NCBI GenBank assembly: GCA_910583605.1
Contig: CAJTXN010000005.1
Span: forward strand, 111,668 to 175,667
Source: an uncultured Lachnospiraceae bacterium
GTDB lineage: Bacteria > Bacillota > Clostridia > Lachnospirales > Lachnospiraceae
Length of the DNA stretch: 64,000 nt
Direction: 5' to 3'
Positions 17,190 through 26,993 of the stretch are shown here, one piece after another. Positions within the stretch are counted from its first letter, which is position 1; each line of letters begins with the position of its first letter. The notes beneath the pieces were generated by a model that ran no database searches, was not told where the DNA came from, and worked only from the letters and a program-made list of their open reading frames with translations. A program made the position numbers and the translations under genes.

Positions 17190-18058
17190 GTTGGAGAACG
17201 ATTGTTGTTACGAAAAGAGCAAAGCTGGATTTACAGTTGAATCATATGGTTATTCGAACAGAAGATACATTAAAGGTACATTTGAGTGAAATTTCTGTTT
17301 TATTAGTGGAATCCACAGCAGTATCTATTACTGTAAGCTTGTTGTCAGAACTGACGAAGAGAAAGATTAAGGTTATATTTTGTGATGAAAAGCGTCAGCC
17401 TTCTTCGGAACTTGTAAGCTATTACGGCAGCCATGATACCAGTTTAAAATATAAAAAGCAGATAGCATGGAAAGAAGATATTAAAAAATTGGTATGGGCA
17501 GAACTTGTGGCAGAAAAAATTCGAAAGCAGGAGGAGTTTTTGCGACAGCAGGGAAAGGAGGAAAGCGAGCTGTTACGGCAATATATCGGGGAGATTAAAC
17601 CAGGGGATGAGAGCAATCGGGAAGGACATGCAGCAAAGGTGTATTTTAATGCCTTGTTTGGAATGGACTTTTCAAGAACACTGGAGTGCAATATTAATGC
17701 GGCGTTAAATTATGGATATAGCATTATCTTATCAGCATTTACAAGAGATATAGTAGCGCAGGGATATTTTACGCAATTAGGAATATTCCACGATAATATG
17801 TTTAATCAATTTAATTTGGCTTGTGATTTGATGGAACCTTTTCGGATTTTGGTTGACCGGAAAGTTAAGAGTATGGATTTACAGGAATTTGGAAAAAAGG
17901 AGAAGATGGAATTGGTAGATATATTGAATCAACCCATTATGCTGGATGGCTGTACGGAATATGTCAGTAAGGCAATACGAATTTACAGTAAAAGCGTATT
18001 TGATGCCCTGAATGACAGTGATTTATCTATCATAAAATTTTACCAATATGAGTTATAG
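17186..18058 (+). CDS. cas1: CRISPR-associated endonuclease Cas1 (type II)
   Basis: 290 residues, normal for type II-A Cas1. It is the integrase of the adaptation complex, inserting new spacers at the leader end with Cas2 and, in II-A, Csn2 and Cas9. The N-terminus MSWRTIVVTKRAKLDLQLNH and the EISVLLVEST strand are typical of II-A Cas1. The metal-binding residues are in the segments REGHAAKVYFNALFG (Glu) and LGIFHDNMFNQFNLACDLME (His and Glu/Asp). Its ATG overlaps the cas9 stop (ATGA), so translation is coupled. It overlaps cas2 by 11 nt at its 3' end. Nothing appears broken. Confidence 0.97.
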   Translation: MSWRTIVVTKRAKLDLQLNHMVIRTEDTLKVHLSEISVLLVESTAVSITVSLLSELTKRKIKVIFCDEKRQPSSELVSYYGSHDTSLKYKKQIAWKEDIKKLVWAELVAEKIRKQEEFLRQQGKEESELLRQYIGEIKPGDESNREGHAAKVYFNALFGMDFSRTLECNINAALNYGYSIILSAFTRDIVAQGYFTQLGIFHDNMFNQFNLACDLMEPFRILVDRKVKSMDLQEFGKKEKMELVDILNQPIMLDGCTEYVSKAIRIYSKSVFDALNDSDLSIIKFYQYEL

Positions 18059-18368
18059 ATTTATGAGAGTGATAGTATTTTTTGATTTACCAACAATATC
18101 TGTAGAGGACAGAAAAGAATATACCAAGTTTAGAAAGTTTTTAATTAAAAATGGATTTTTAATGATGCAGGAGTCGGTTTATACAAAATTAACATTAAAC
18201 AAAACAGTTGCTGATGCAGTGTTTGATAATGTGAAGAAAAATAAACCATTGCGGGGATTGGTTCAAATGATGGCCGTTACAGAAAGACAATTTTCCCGTA
18301 TGGAGTTTGTTTGCGGTGAACTTAAAAATGGTGTTTTGTGTACGGATGAAAGACTGGTGATAATTTGA
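18048..18368 (+). CDS. cas2: CRISPR-associated Cas2
   Basis: 106 residues, typical length. Cas2 dimers bridge two Cas1 dimers in the spacer-integration complex. The ferredoxin-like first strand MRVIVFFDLPTISVEDR contains the conserved Asp, followed by RKFLIKNGFLMMQESVYTKL, the expected core. The start at 18048 overlaps the end of cas1; an alternative ATG at 18063 would give the more usual N-terminus MRVIVFFDLP. The 3' end overlaps csn2 by 4 nt (TTGA). Position third in the cas operon agrees with type II-A. Confidence 0.96.
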   Translation: MSYRFMRVIVFFDLPTISVEDRKEYTKFRKFLIKNGFLMMQESVYTKLTLNKTVADAVFDNVKKNKPLRGLVQMMAVTERQFSRMEFVCGELKNGVLCTDERLVII

Positions 18369-19024
18369 AATTATATTGTGAAAAATTAGATTTATTTATG
18401 GAGTTAAAACTGGAGTGTGCAAATATTTTAGTAATAGAGTCGGCTGAAATATGCCGAGAAATGGTACAAGCGTTCATTGATTCAGTTAATAATGATTTAG
18501 ATGATTGGATATTTTCGGAATCTGAAAAAATTTTAAAGAAAAGTACATCCATTGAAATAGTAACTTCTATCTTTACTTTGGATTTTAACAATAAAAAAAT
18601 TCAAAAGGGTATAATCGATGATTTGTATGAAATTTCGGCAGGTGAGAAGTATTATATTAGAATGAAAGAATTGATAAGGGATTTAGAAACTTTTTTTTAT
18701 GAATTGGATTTTGAGTCATCCTATAATATTCAGATAGAGATAGCAGATTTCAAGACTGTATTAAAAACAGGGGTTATGGGAATTATGGCGCCAGATAGTC
18801 TGATGGAGCGTGTTGATGAATATATTAAAATTTCTGCCCGATTACTTAAGAGCAGGGTATTAGTATTTATGAATGTGATGGAGTATTTTAGTGAGGAGGA
18901 ATGGAGACAGATTGAAAGAACAGCCATGTATGAAGGGATTTATCTGCTTTGTTTTGAGCGGAATGATAAGTTGAAAGTTGCAAATAAAGTTGTGATTGAT
19001 TCGGACTGTTGTCGTATTGTATAA
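18365..19024 (+). CDS. csn2: CRISPR-associated Csn2 (short form)
   Basis: 219 residues starting at a TTG that overlaps the cas2 stop. Csn2 marks subtype II-A; it forms tetrameric rings that slide on DNA ends and is required for spacer acquisition. Recognisable parts are the N-terminal LDLFMELKLECANILVIESA, a helical middle with many acidic residues, and the strand LLKSRVLVFMNVMEYFSEEE followed by EGIYLLCFE near the C-terminus. The length matches the short Csn2 group of Enterococcus/Streptococcus type. The stop is only 51 nt before the first CRISPR repeat, so the 3' end of csn2 and the leader are the control region of the array. Confidence 0.93.
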   Translation: MKLYCEKLDLFMELKLECANILVIESAEICREMVQAFIDSVNNDLDDWIFSESEKILKKSTSIEIVTSIFTLDFNNKKIQKGIIDDLYEISAGEKYYIRMKELIRDLETFFYELDFESSYNIQIEIADFKTVLKTGVMGIMAPDSLMERVDEYIKISARLLKSRVLVFMNVMEYFSEEEWRQIERTAMYEGIYLLCFERNDKLKVANKVVIDSDCCRIV

Positions 19025-19075
19025 TATGGGTATAACGATTCTTGGTATTGTAAGGTATCTATTCTTAGATTTGAG
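19025..19075 (+). promoter_or_regulatory. CRISPR leader with the ATTTGAG anchoring motif
   Basis: Only 51 nt separate csn2 and the first repeat. The leader ends in ATTTGAG (19069-19075) directly against the repeat. This is the same 7-mer described as the leader-anchoring sequence guiding spacer insertion in one group of type II-A systems. This fixes the leader-proximal, newest end of the array on the cas side. Confidence 0.8.
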
Positions 19076-22000
19076 GTTTGAGAGTAATGTAGAATCGTAT
19101 AGTTATAAAACGCTTGGCGGTGGACAATTGCGGGGTTGTGCGTTTGAGAGTAATGTAGAATCGTATAGTTATAAAACCTTACTTTTAATCGGAAAATGGT
19201 AACGGACGTTTGAGAGTAATGTAGAATCGTATAGTTATAAAACACAAGTGCAATCTCTTAAAGGATACAAAGATGTTTGAGAGTAATGTAGAATCGTATA
19301 GTTATAAAACATGCGGATATTTTCATAAGGGCGTAGTTAGGTTTGAGAGTAATGTAGAATCGTATAGTTATAAAACACTTGAGGAATTGGCCACTGAAAA
19401 GGGGGTGTTTGAGAGTAATGTAGAATCGTATAGTTATAAAACGAAGCTTTTGTCCAACTAGACTATTATTGCGTTTGAGAGTAATGTAGAATCGTATAGT
19501 TATAAAACCCTTGCTTCTAATGGATTACTTGAATTGTGGTTTGAGAGTAATGTAGAATCGTATAGTTATAAAACTATCATATCATTTACCATGTCCTTTT
19601 TGTTGTTTGAGAGTAATGTAGAATCGTATAGTTATAAAACAATGAGTACGCAAGTGAATTCTAGGGATTACGTTTGAGAGTAATGTAGAATCGTATAGTT
19701 ATAAAACCGTTAAACTTGCGTTATTTCAAATAGTTCCGTTTGAGAGTAATGTAGAATCGTATAGTTATAAAACCTTTAAAGAGTCTAAATCTAACCTTGA
19801 TTTGTTTGAGAGTAATGTAGAATCGTATAGTTATAAAACTTATGATACTGTTGCCTGTGTAGAATCTTTTGTTTGAGAGTAATGTAGAATCGTATAGTTA
19901 TAAAACCGGAAATTATGCAGTTTCAAACAGATTGTGGTTTGAGAGTAATGTAGAATCGTATAGTTATAAAACAAAAATGCCCTGCGTCTGACGCTGATAA
20001 CCGTTTGAGAGTAATGTAGAATCGTATAGTTATAAAACATTGTTTACCCAAGCATTTGCGCAAGCAACGTTTGAGAGTAATGTAGAATCGTATAGTTATA
20101 AAACTGTTTGCGCGACGGCTTTATTTGGGGGCGGGGTTTGAGAGTAATGTAGAATCGTATAGTTATAAAACATCAAGCGGGGTAAGCGTCCTGTGGATGT
20201 TGTTTGAGAGTAATGTAGAATCGTATAGTTATAAAACAACTATCAAAAGGATTAAATTGTTCATCTCGTTTGAGAGTAATGTAGAATCGTATAGTTATAA
20301 AACATGCCTGCAATGTCAACAACAACGGCAATGGTTTGAGAGTAATGTAGAATCGTATAGTTATAAAACCCGGAACGGATAAAGTATTGTTTACGTCTGA
20401 GTTTGAGAGTAATGTAGAATCGTATAGTTATAAAACACTTTCTTGGTGACAAGATTACGGGGGGTCGTTTGAGAGTAATGTAGAATCGTATAGTTATAAA
20501 ACTGTCATTTTTAGTATCATTATAAATATAGTGTTTGAGAGTAATGTAGAATCGTATAGTTATAAAACACTATTTTTAATGGCTTATTTGGGCAAGGAGT
20601 TTGAGAGTAATGTAGAATCGTATAGTTATAAAACTCTCTGCTGTCAAACTGCCAAAGCTTTTTTGGTTTGAGAGTAATGTAGAATCGTATAGTTATAAAA
20701 CAAATACATCAATTAAGATGAGAGCAGATATGGTTTGAGAGTAATGTAGAATCGTATAGTTATAAAACTATTCCAGAAAATCTCCGAGCGTTTATTTAGT
20801 TTGAGAGTAATGTAGAATCGTATAGTTATAAAACCAGCACAATTTATTAATCGCATTGCCGATCTGTTTGAGAGTAATGTAGAATCGTATAGTTATAAAA
20901 CATGGCAGATAGTGGCATGAACCGGAATAAAGTTTGAGAGTAATGTAGAATCGTATAGTTATAAAACTGAAAAAGGCAACAGCATAAGCAGTTACATGTT
21001 TGAGAGTAATGTAGAATCGTATAGTTATAAAACGAAAACAAGTTGTTGTATCCTTCCTCATTTGTTTGAGAGTAATGTAGAATCGTATAGTTATAAAACA
21101 TTCTTCCACCCGTCCCGCTGCCACCGGTTGTTTGAGAGTAATGTAGAATCGTATAGTTATAAAACACAAAATCTGCACATGATGAATGCTCTTCAGTTTG
21201 AGAGTAATGTAGAATCGTATAGTTATAAAACAACTGTGTCTGATTTGAAGGTTGATAATACGTTTGAGAGTAATGTAGAATCGTATAGTTATAAAACACT
21301 TCTGGGTCTTTTGTCAAGCGTCCCATCGTTTGAGAGTAATGTAGAATCGTATAGTTATAAAACCTCTGCAAGTCTCTTTTTTTATCGTCATATGTTTGAG
21401 AGTAATGTAGAATCGTATAGTTATAAAACAGAACATCTCTGGAGTTTCCGTACCTATTTGTTTGAGAGTAATGTAGAATCGTATAGTTATAAAACAAATT
21501 CGGTTGTGGTTCGGGTCTATGACCAGTTTGAGAGTAATGTAGAATCGTATAGTTATAAAACCCGATAGCACAGCTTACTCTTATATCACATGTTTGAGAG
21601 TAATGTAGAATCGTATAGTTATAAAACTTTGGAAATGAATTTATTTTCGTGTGCCAATGTTTGAGAGTAATGTAGAATCGTATAGTTATAAAACAAAAAG
21701 CAAAAGAGTCCGCCATAAACATATCGTTTGAGAGTAATGTAGAATCGTATAGTTATAAAACCGATTCATTGGCGCTTTGTCAAGAATGAATGTTTGATAG
21801 TAATGTAGAATCGTATAGTTATAAAACATTAAAAGTCGGTGCACTTTTTATGGAGCAGGTTTGAGAGTAATGTAGAATCGTATAGTTATAAAACACAAAA
21901 TCATGCGACTTGTAGAGCAAATTTGTTTGAGAGTAATGTAGAATCGTATAGTTATAAAACATGTTCATTGGTTCCAATCACAGTTTTAGCAGTTTGAGAG

Positions 22001-22346
22001 TAATGTAGAATCGTATAGTTATAAAACAATTCCCTCTCCCGTTTCACATTCAAAGTCAGTTTGAGAGTAATGTAGAATCGTATAGTTATAAAACATAATT
22101 GGGGTAGGACGATTAAGATGGGGAGTTTGAGAGTAATGTAGAATCGTATAGTTATAAAACGCAGAACGCCTTGCCTTTTTCTGCTGGTTGGTTTGAGAGT
22201 AATGTAGAATCGTATAGTTATAAAACGAAGTTTGAGGGGATTTGGAAAGACCCGTTGTTTGAGAGTAATGTAGAATCGTATAGTTATAAAACCGAAGTTT
22301 TCATTCTCTTAGACATACACATGTTTGAGAGTAATGTAGAATTGTA
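19076..22346 (+). CRISPR. Type II-A CRISPR array, 50 repeats and 49 spacers
   Basis: The repeat is 36 bp, starting GTTTGAGAGTAATG and ending GTTATAAAAC, in the crRNA-sense direction on the plus strand. I located each repeat start: 36 spacers are 30 nt and 13 are 31 nt. Repeats 1-49 are identical except number 42 (21792), which has GTTTGATAG at its 5' end. The last, number 50 (22323), matches for about 24 nt with one change and then degenerates, marking the leader-distal end. The spacers look unique by eye. Since both repeat and common spacer length are multiples of three, the array reads as long false ORFs in several frames. Confidence 0.99.
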
Positions 22347-22516
22347 AAATTTGTATAATTAATTCATATTTTGGCAAAATATTAAATTTTAATATATGTC
22401 AACATTAGGTAGCCTCTCTTTTTTAAATCACAAACCATTTTGATTTTGGTTCGACAAATATGTTCTTTTATGGTAAAATTTAGAGATATTAAAAGGAAAA
22501 AGATGAGGAGGATTCC
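22347..22516 (+). promoter_or_regulatory. Downstream flank of the array with the helicase gene promoter
   Basis: TCGACA (22451-22456), a 17-bp spacer and TAAAAT (22474-22479) make a good promoter for the next gene, with ribosome binding site GAGGAGGA at 22505-22512. No further repeats are seen in this flank. Confidence 0.6.
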
Positions 22517-25420
22517 ATGGTTACAAACACTAATTTAGCTGAAGAGTTAATGAAATCGGTTCAAACAAGTTTAATAGATTGTAATTCTGCTTCATCAGAA
22601 GAATACAGGTTAAAATTACTATACAATGACAAAAAACAAGGAAGCAATGTCCTTTGCAATATAGAAAGAGAATTAGATCAATGTGATGAGTTTTGGTTTT
22701 CAGTTGCATTTATAACCGATGGTGGGTTATTAATGCTGAAAAATATATTTAATGAATTATCAGAGCGAGGAATTAAAGGGAAAATTTTAACAACTGATTA
22801 TCAATATTTTAATACACCCAAAAGTTTGCGGGAACTGCTGAAACTAAGAAATATTGAAACAAAAGTATATACAAAAGAGAAATTTCACACAAAGGGATAT
22901 ATGTTTAAAAAAGAAATGAATTATACCTTTGTTGTTGGAAGTTCAAATTTAACGCAAGGAGCTTTAAAAGAAAATAAAGAGTGGAACATGAGGATTAGTT
23001 CTCTTGAAAATGGGGAGCTGATTAAAGATGTAAATGCTGAGTTTGAATCTCTATGGATGGATGCAGAGAGTTTAAATGAAGAATGGGTTAGAGAATATGA
23101 GTATATATATAAAGATAAAAAGGTTATTAGGAAATCAAATAAAGTTACCAGAATAAAGACACATATATTAAAACCGAATCTAATGCAGAAAGAAGCCATA
23201 GAGAATCTGGATTTACTGCGGAAAAACAGAGAGAAAAAAGCATTATTAATATCTGCCACGGGAACCGGAAAAACCTATCTGTCTGCTTTTGATGTACGAA
23301 ATTTTAATCCCAAAAAAATGCTTTTTCTTGCACATCGTGAACAAATACTAAAACAAGCGTTGGAAAGCTATCAAGATGTTTTGGGAGATAACATAAGTGC
23401 TGGAATTCTTTCAGGAAGTAATAAGGAGTATGATGTAGATTATTTATTTTCAACGGTACAAATGATGTCAAAACAGGAAACCTTGGAGCGATATCTGCCG
23501 GAATATTTTGACTATATATGTATCGATGAAACACACCGTTCCGGAGCAGACAGCTATCAAAAAATTATTCAGTATTTTAAACCAAAGTTTTTACTGGGTA
23601 TGACGGCTAGTCCGGAGCGAACTGATGGATTTGATATTTATCAGTTATTTAATCATAATATTGCATACGAAATTCGTTTACAAAAAGCATTAGAGGAAAA
23701 TATGCTTTGCCCGTTTCATTATTTTGGCATAACAGATCTAATGGTAGATGGCAAAGAGATTGGAGACGTAAGTGAATTTCGTTATTTGATATCTGATGAG
23801 CGTGTAAATAATATTATCTCTAAAATTGAATATTATGGTTATAGTGGAAACCGGGCAAAAGGATTGATATTTTGCAGCAAAAAAGAAGAGGCAAGAGAAT
23901 TATCAGAATTATTTAATCAAAGGGGATACCAGACAACGGCGTTAACAGGAGAGGACAGGCAGGAAGTCAGAGAGGAAGCGGTTGCTAAATTAGAACAAGA
24001 TCAACGGGAAAATGGTTTGGATTATATTTTTACCGTAGATATTTTTAATGAAGGAATTGATATTCCCTGTGTAAATCAGGTTGTAATGCTCCGTCCTACG
24101 GAATCAGCAATAATATTTGTGCAGCAGCTTGGAAGAGGATTGAGAAAATGTCATGACAAAGAGTATGTTGTTGTAATTGATTTTATTGGAAACTATGCTA
24201 AAAATTTTTTAATACCAATTGCCTTATCCGGTGACAGAACTTATAATAAAGATACTATTCGAAGATACATAGGTGAAGGAAATCGATTAATTCCGGGAAG
24301 TTCTACTATCAATTTTGATGCGGTTTCAAAGAAAAGAATTTTTGAATCCATAGATTCTGCAAATTTTAGTGATATAAAAATAATCAAAGAGAGCTATCAG
24401 CAGCTAAAATATAAATTAGGAAAAGTCCCTTCACTGATGGATTTTGAAACATATGGCGAGATAGATGTGTTAAGGATATTTGATAATCCTTCATTGGGCT
24501 CATATTATAGATTTTTGGTAAAATATGAAAAAGAATACACAATACGGCTATCGCCAGAACAGGAGCAATGTGTTGAATTTATTTCAAAAAAATTTGCTTC
24601 TGGGAAACGGGTTCATGAGCTGCTAATTTTAAAGCGTCTGTTGTCGTATCATCATAAATTATTTGCATATTTAAGACATCAGCTAAAAAAAGAATATAAT
24701 ATAGAGTTTTCTGAAAAATCTCAGAAAAATATTGTAAATATTCTGACAAATGAGTTCGCATCAGGAACAGGAAAAAATACATATAAAGATTGTATATTGA
24801 TATCGAAGGAAAAGGATGATTTTGGAATTAGCCGAAATTATTCTGAGATGTTGGAACATAGAGAATTTCGAAATATTATATCTGAGCTTATTGAATTCGG
24901 TTTCATGCGTTATAAGAAGAATTATTCCAACCGTTATATGAATACTTGTTTTCAATTATATGCAAAGTACACATACGAAGATGTGTGCCGGCTATTGGAA
25001 TGGGAAAAAAGTGAAGTCGCATTAAATATTGGAGGATATAAATATGATGATAAAACAAAAACATATCCGGTATTTATAAATTATGATAAAAATCAGGAAA
25101 TTCAGGATACCATTCGATACGAGGACAGATTTTTAAACAATACCACTCTGATTGCCATATCAAAATCCGGTCGAACATTGAAATCAGAAGATGTACAGAT
25201 TGCTGTCCACGCGGAAGAATTAAATGTAGAGATGGAATTGTTTGTAAGAAAAAATAAAAATGATAAGATTTCCAAAGAATTTTATTATTTAGGAAAGATA
25301 AAATCTACCGGAAACACCAGAGAATTTATAATGCCGAATACATCAAAACCAGCAGTAGAAATAGAGTATCACCTGATAACCCCGGTACGAGAAGATATTT
25401 TCGATTATATTACAAATTAA
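22517..25420 (+). CDS. PLD-nuclease/SF2 helicase fusion with C-terminal DUF3427
   Basis: 967 residues. N-terminal phospholipase-D-like domain: FWFSVAFITDGGL, then the HxK motif FHTKGYMF (His124, Lys126) and VVGSSNLTQGAL. SF2 helicase core: Walker A SATGTGKT (Lys252), DETH box (337-340), motif III LGMTASPERTDG, and motif VI QLGRGLRKCHDKEY. The C-terminal third is the DUF3427-type region, ending in a beta-rich segment with FVRKNKNDKISKEFYYLGK. Proteins of this type look like restriction or DNA-end-processing enzymes, and many sit in defence islands. Position just behind the CRISPR array, similar high AT content and a separate promoter support a defence role, which stays an inference. The next gene, a Nudix hydrolase, starts 36 nt after its stop. 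Confidence 0.88.
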   Translation: MVTNTNLAEELMKSVQTSLIDCNSASSEEYRLKLLYNDKKQGSNVLCNIERELDQCDEFWFSVAFITDGGLLMLKNIFNELSERGIKGKILTTDYQYFNTPKSLRELLKLRNIETKVYTKEKFHTKGYMFKKEMNYTFVVGSSNLTQGALKENKEWNMRISSLENGELIKDVNAEFESLWMDAESLNEEWVREYEYIYKDKKVIRKSNKVTRIKTHILKPNLMQKEAIENLDLLRKNREKKALLISATGTGKTYLSAFDVRNFNPKKMLFLAHREQILKQALESYQDVLGDNISAGILSGSNKEYDVDYLFSTVQMMSKQETLERYLPEYFDYICIDETHRSGADSYQKIIQYFKPKFLLGMTASPERTDGFDIYQLFNHNIAYEIRLQKALEENMLCPFHYFGITDLMVDGKEIGDVSEFRYLISDERVNNIISKIEYYGYSGNRAKGLIFCSKKEEARELSELFNQRGYQTTALTGEDRQEVREEAVAKLEQDQRENGLDYIFTVDIFNEGIDIPCVNQVVMLRPTESAIIFVQQLGRGLRKCHDKEYVVVIDFIGNYAKNFLIPIALSGDRTYNKDTIRRYIGEGNRLIPGSSTINFDAVSKKRIFESIDSANFSDIKIIKESYQQLKYKLGKVPSLMDFETYGEIDVLRIFDNPSLGSYYRFLVKYEKEYTIRLSPEQEQCVEFISKKFASGKRVHELLILKRLLSYHHKLFAYLRHQLKKEYNIEFSEKSQKNIVNILTNEFASGTGKNTYKDCILISKEKDDFGISRNYSEMLEHREFRNIISELIEFGFMRYKKNYSNRYMNTCFQLYAKYTYEDVCRLLEWEKSEVALNIGGYKYDDKTKTYPVFINYDKNQEIQDTIRYEDRFLNNTTLIAISKSGRTLKSEDVQIAVHAEELNVEMELFVRKNKNDKISKEFYYLGKIKSTGNTREFIMPNTSKPAVEIEYHLITPVREDIFDYITN

Positions 25421-25456
25421 CCGGAATGTAACCAAAATGAAAGAAGGACGAATAAA

Positions 25457-25858
25457 GTGAAAGCAATCCAGGTAGTGGCTGCCGTTATATGCGACCATGA
25501 AGAACAAAAAGAAAAAATATTTGCAACCCAGAGAGGATATGGGGATTTCAAGGGAGGATGGGAATTTCCCGGTGGAAAGGTTGAAGCAGGAGAAACTCTG
25601 GAAGAAGCTTTAAAAAGAGAAATCAGAGAAGAACTGGACACAGAAATCCATGTAGGAGAGTTAATCGACACTGTAGAATATGACTATCCCCGGTTTCATC
25701 TGACCATGCACTGCTTCTGGTGTACCGTAAAATCAGGAGATTTACATCTGAAAGAACATGAAGCAGCAAAATGGCTGACAAAGGATACCATTGACAGCGT
25801 AGAATGGTTGCCGGCAGATATCGGAATCATAAAACAGATTAAACAAAAACTTAAATAA
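25457..25858 (+). CDS. Nudix hydrolase, MutT/CTP pyrophosphohydrolase type
   Basis: 133 residues from GTG 25457 with GAAGGA upstream. The Nudix box is complete: GGKVEAGETLEEALKREI followed by REELD (pattern Gx5Ex7REUxEExGU). The N-terminal IQVVAAVICDHEEQ and GGWEFPGGK match small (deoxy)nucleoside-triphosphate pyrophosphohydrolases, which clean damaged or non-canonical nucleotides to the monophosphate. It follows the helicase gene with a 36-nt gap and is probably cotranscribed. Such pairing with PLD/helicase/DUF3427 proteins seems familiar to me from other Clostridia, but I cannot cite a described system. A general MutT house-cleaning role is the alternative. Confidence 0.92.
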   Translation: MKAIQVVAAVICDHEEQKEKIFATQRGYGDFKGGWEFPGGKVEAGETLEEALKREIREELDTEIHVGELIDTVEYDYPRFHLTMHCFWCTVKSGDLHLKEHEAAKWLTKDTIDSVEWLPADIGIIKQIKQKLK

Positions 25859-25915
25859 TATAAATGAGTTTTGCAATTACCTAAATAATTTAAAGAGAAA
25901 AAAGGAGGACACCCC

Positions 25916-26749
25916 ATGAATTTAACAGGAAAAGAATTAGCAGCCGCAATTCACACACGTTTAAAAGAAACTACCTCAAAACCCACAATCGTTTTTGAAT
26001 TGGAAGAAGGTTCAGCCGGGATTTTACAATGTAAAATAGGAGGAGCCTTTTTTGTGCCGGAGGGCATGGAAGTACCGAAAAATACCGAAACCGGAGAAGC
26101 ATTATATCTGCTGGCACAGATAAATTTTGAAGAGCTGCCGCCTATGGAGGATATTCCGCAAAAAGGATTATTGCAGATTTTTATAGACGGAAAGGACGAC
26201 CTCTATGGTTGCGATTTAGATAATAAAGCAAACCAAAAAGGCTGGTGTATCCGTTTTATAGAAAATCTGCCTTCCGCTGAAGAGATGAAACCGGAGCAGA
26301 TACAGGAAACCGAATGGACAGAGGAGACATCGCTGCCATTGGAAAGACAGACGGTGTACCGACTGACCGGCAGAAGGGAAGATCAGCCAGTTAGTATCAA
26401 TGATTACCGGTTTGATAAATTGTTAGCAAAATATTGCTCCGATTTACTTCCGGAGGGTGTGGAAGGATTCTTTGATCTGGATGATGAGGACGCTGAGGCA
26501 TGTGAGGAGATGTATGAGTTATTTGAAGAATATGACTGTCAGATAGGCGGCTATCCGACGTTTACGCAAACCGATCCGAGAGAATTTATGAATGATGAGG
26601 AGGATGCGCCGGATATTCTTTTATTTCAGCTGGACACGGCGGAAGATATTATGTGGGGAGATAGCGGTGTGGGCAATTTCTTCATAAAAAGAGAAGATCT
26701 GATAAAAAAAGATTTTTCAAAAGTCTGGTATAACTGGGATTGTTGTTAA
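25916..26749 (+). CDS. DUF1963 (YwqG-like) protein
   Basis: 277 residues with AAAGGAGG ribosome binding site. Typical YwqG features: GGAFFVPEGMEVP, then LYLLAQINFEELP, GLLQIFI, QIGGYPTFTQTDPRE, and the C-terminal ILLFQLDTAEDIMWGDSGVGNFFIKREDL. The family has no settled biochemical role; members often occur near nuclease toxins or immunity genes. The protein is highly acidic, in line with the family. It is 57 nt downstream of the Nudix gene and probably in the same transcript. Composition is closer to the host-like genes than to the cas genes, so it may be outside the transferred segment. Confidence 0.88.
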   Translation: MNLTGKELAAAIHTRLKETTSKPTIVFELEEGSAGILQCKIGGAFFVPEGMEVPKNTETGEALYLLAQINFEELPPMEDIPQKGLLQIFIDGKDDLYGCDLDNKANQKGWCIRFIENLPSAEEMKPEQIQETEWTEETSLPLERQTVYRLTGRREDQPVSINDYRFDKLLAKYCSDLLPEGVEGFFDLDDEDAEACEEMYELFEEYDCQIGGYPTFTQTDPREFMNDEEDAPDILLFQLDTAEDIMWGDSGVGNFFIKREDLIKKDFSKVWYNWDCC

Positions 26750-26993
26750 AAGAAAATGTATATTTTTTGTGAAATATTCTTCTGTGAGGTTACAATATCC
26801 TTAAATGTGTGTATAATGTAAAAAGAATCCTATCATAAATAAAATAACCGGATACAGATAAAAGGCCAAAAGAAATCACGGGAAGAAGGAGAAATATGCG
26901 GGCTGTTTTAACAGGCAGATAAGACAGGTTTTTCTGCGGCTGAAACAGATGATATCACAAGCCGATACAGCTTATGACAGGCATGAATAAAAT

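Noticed and set aside
18996..21722. Long repetitive reading frames on both strands through the CRISPR array
   Set aside because: They arise because the repeat (36 bp) and most spacers (30 bp) are multiples of three; the repeated peptide is just the translated repeat, with no start signals.
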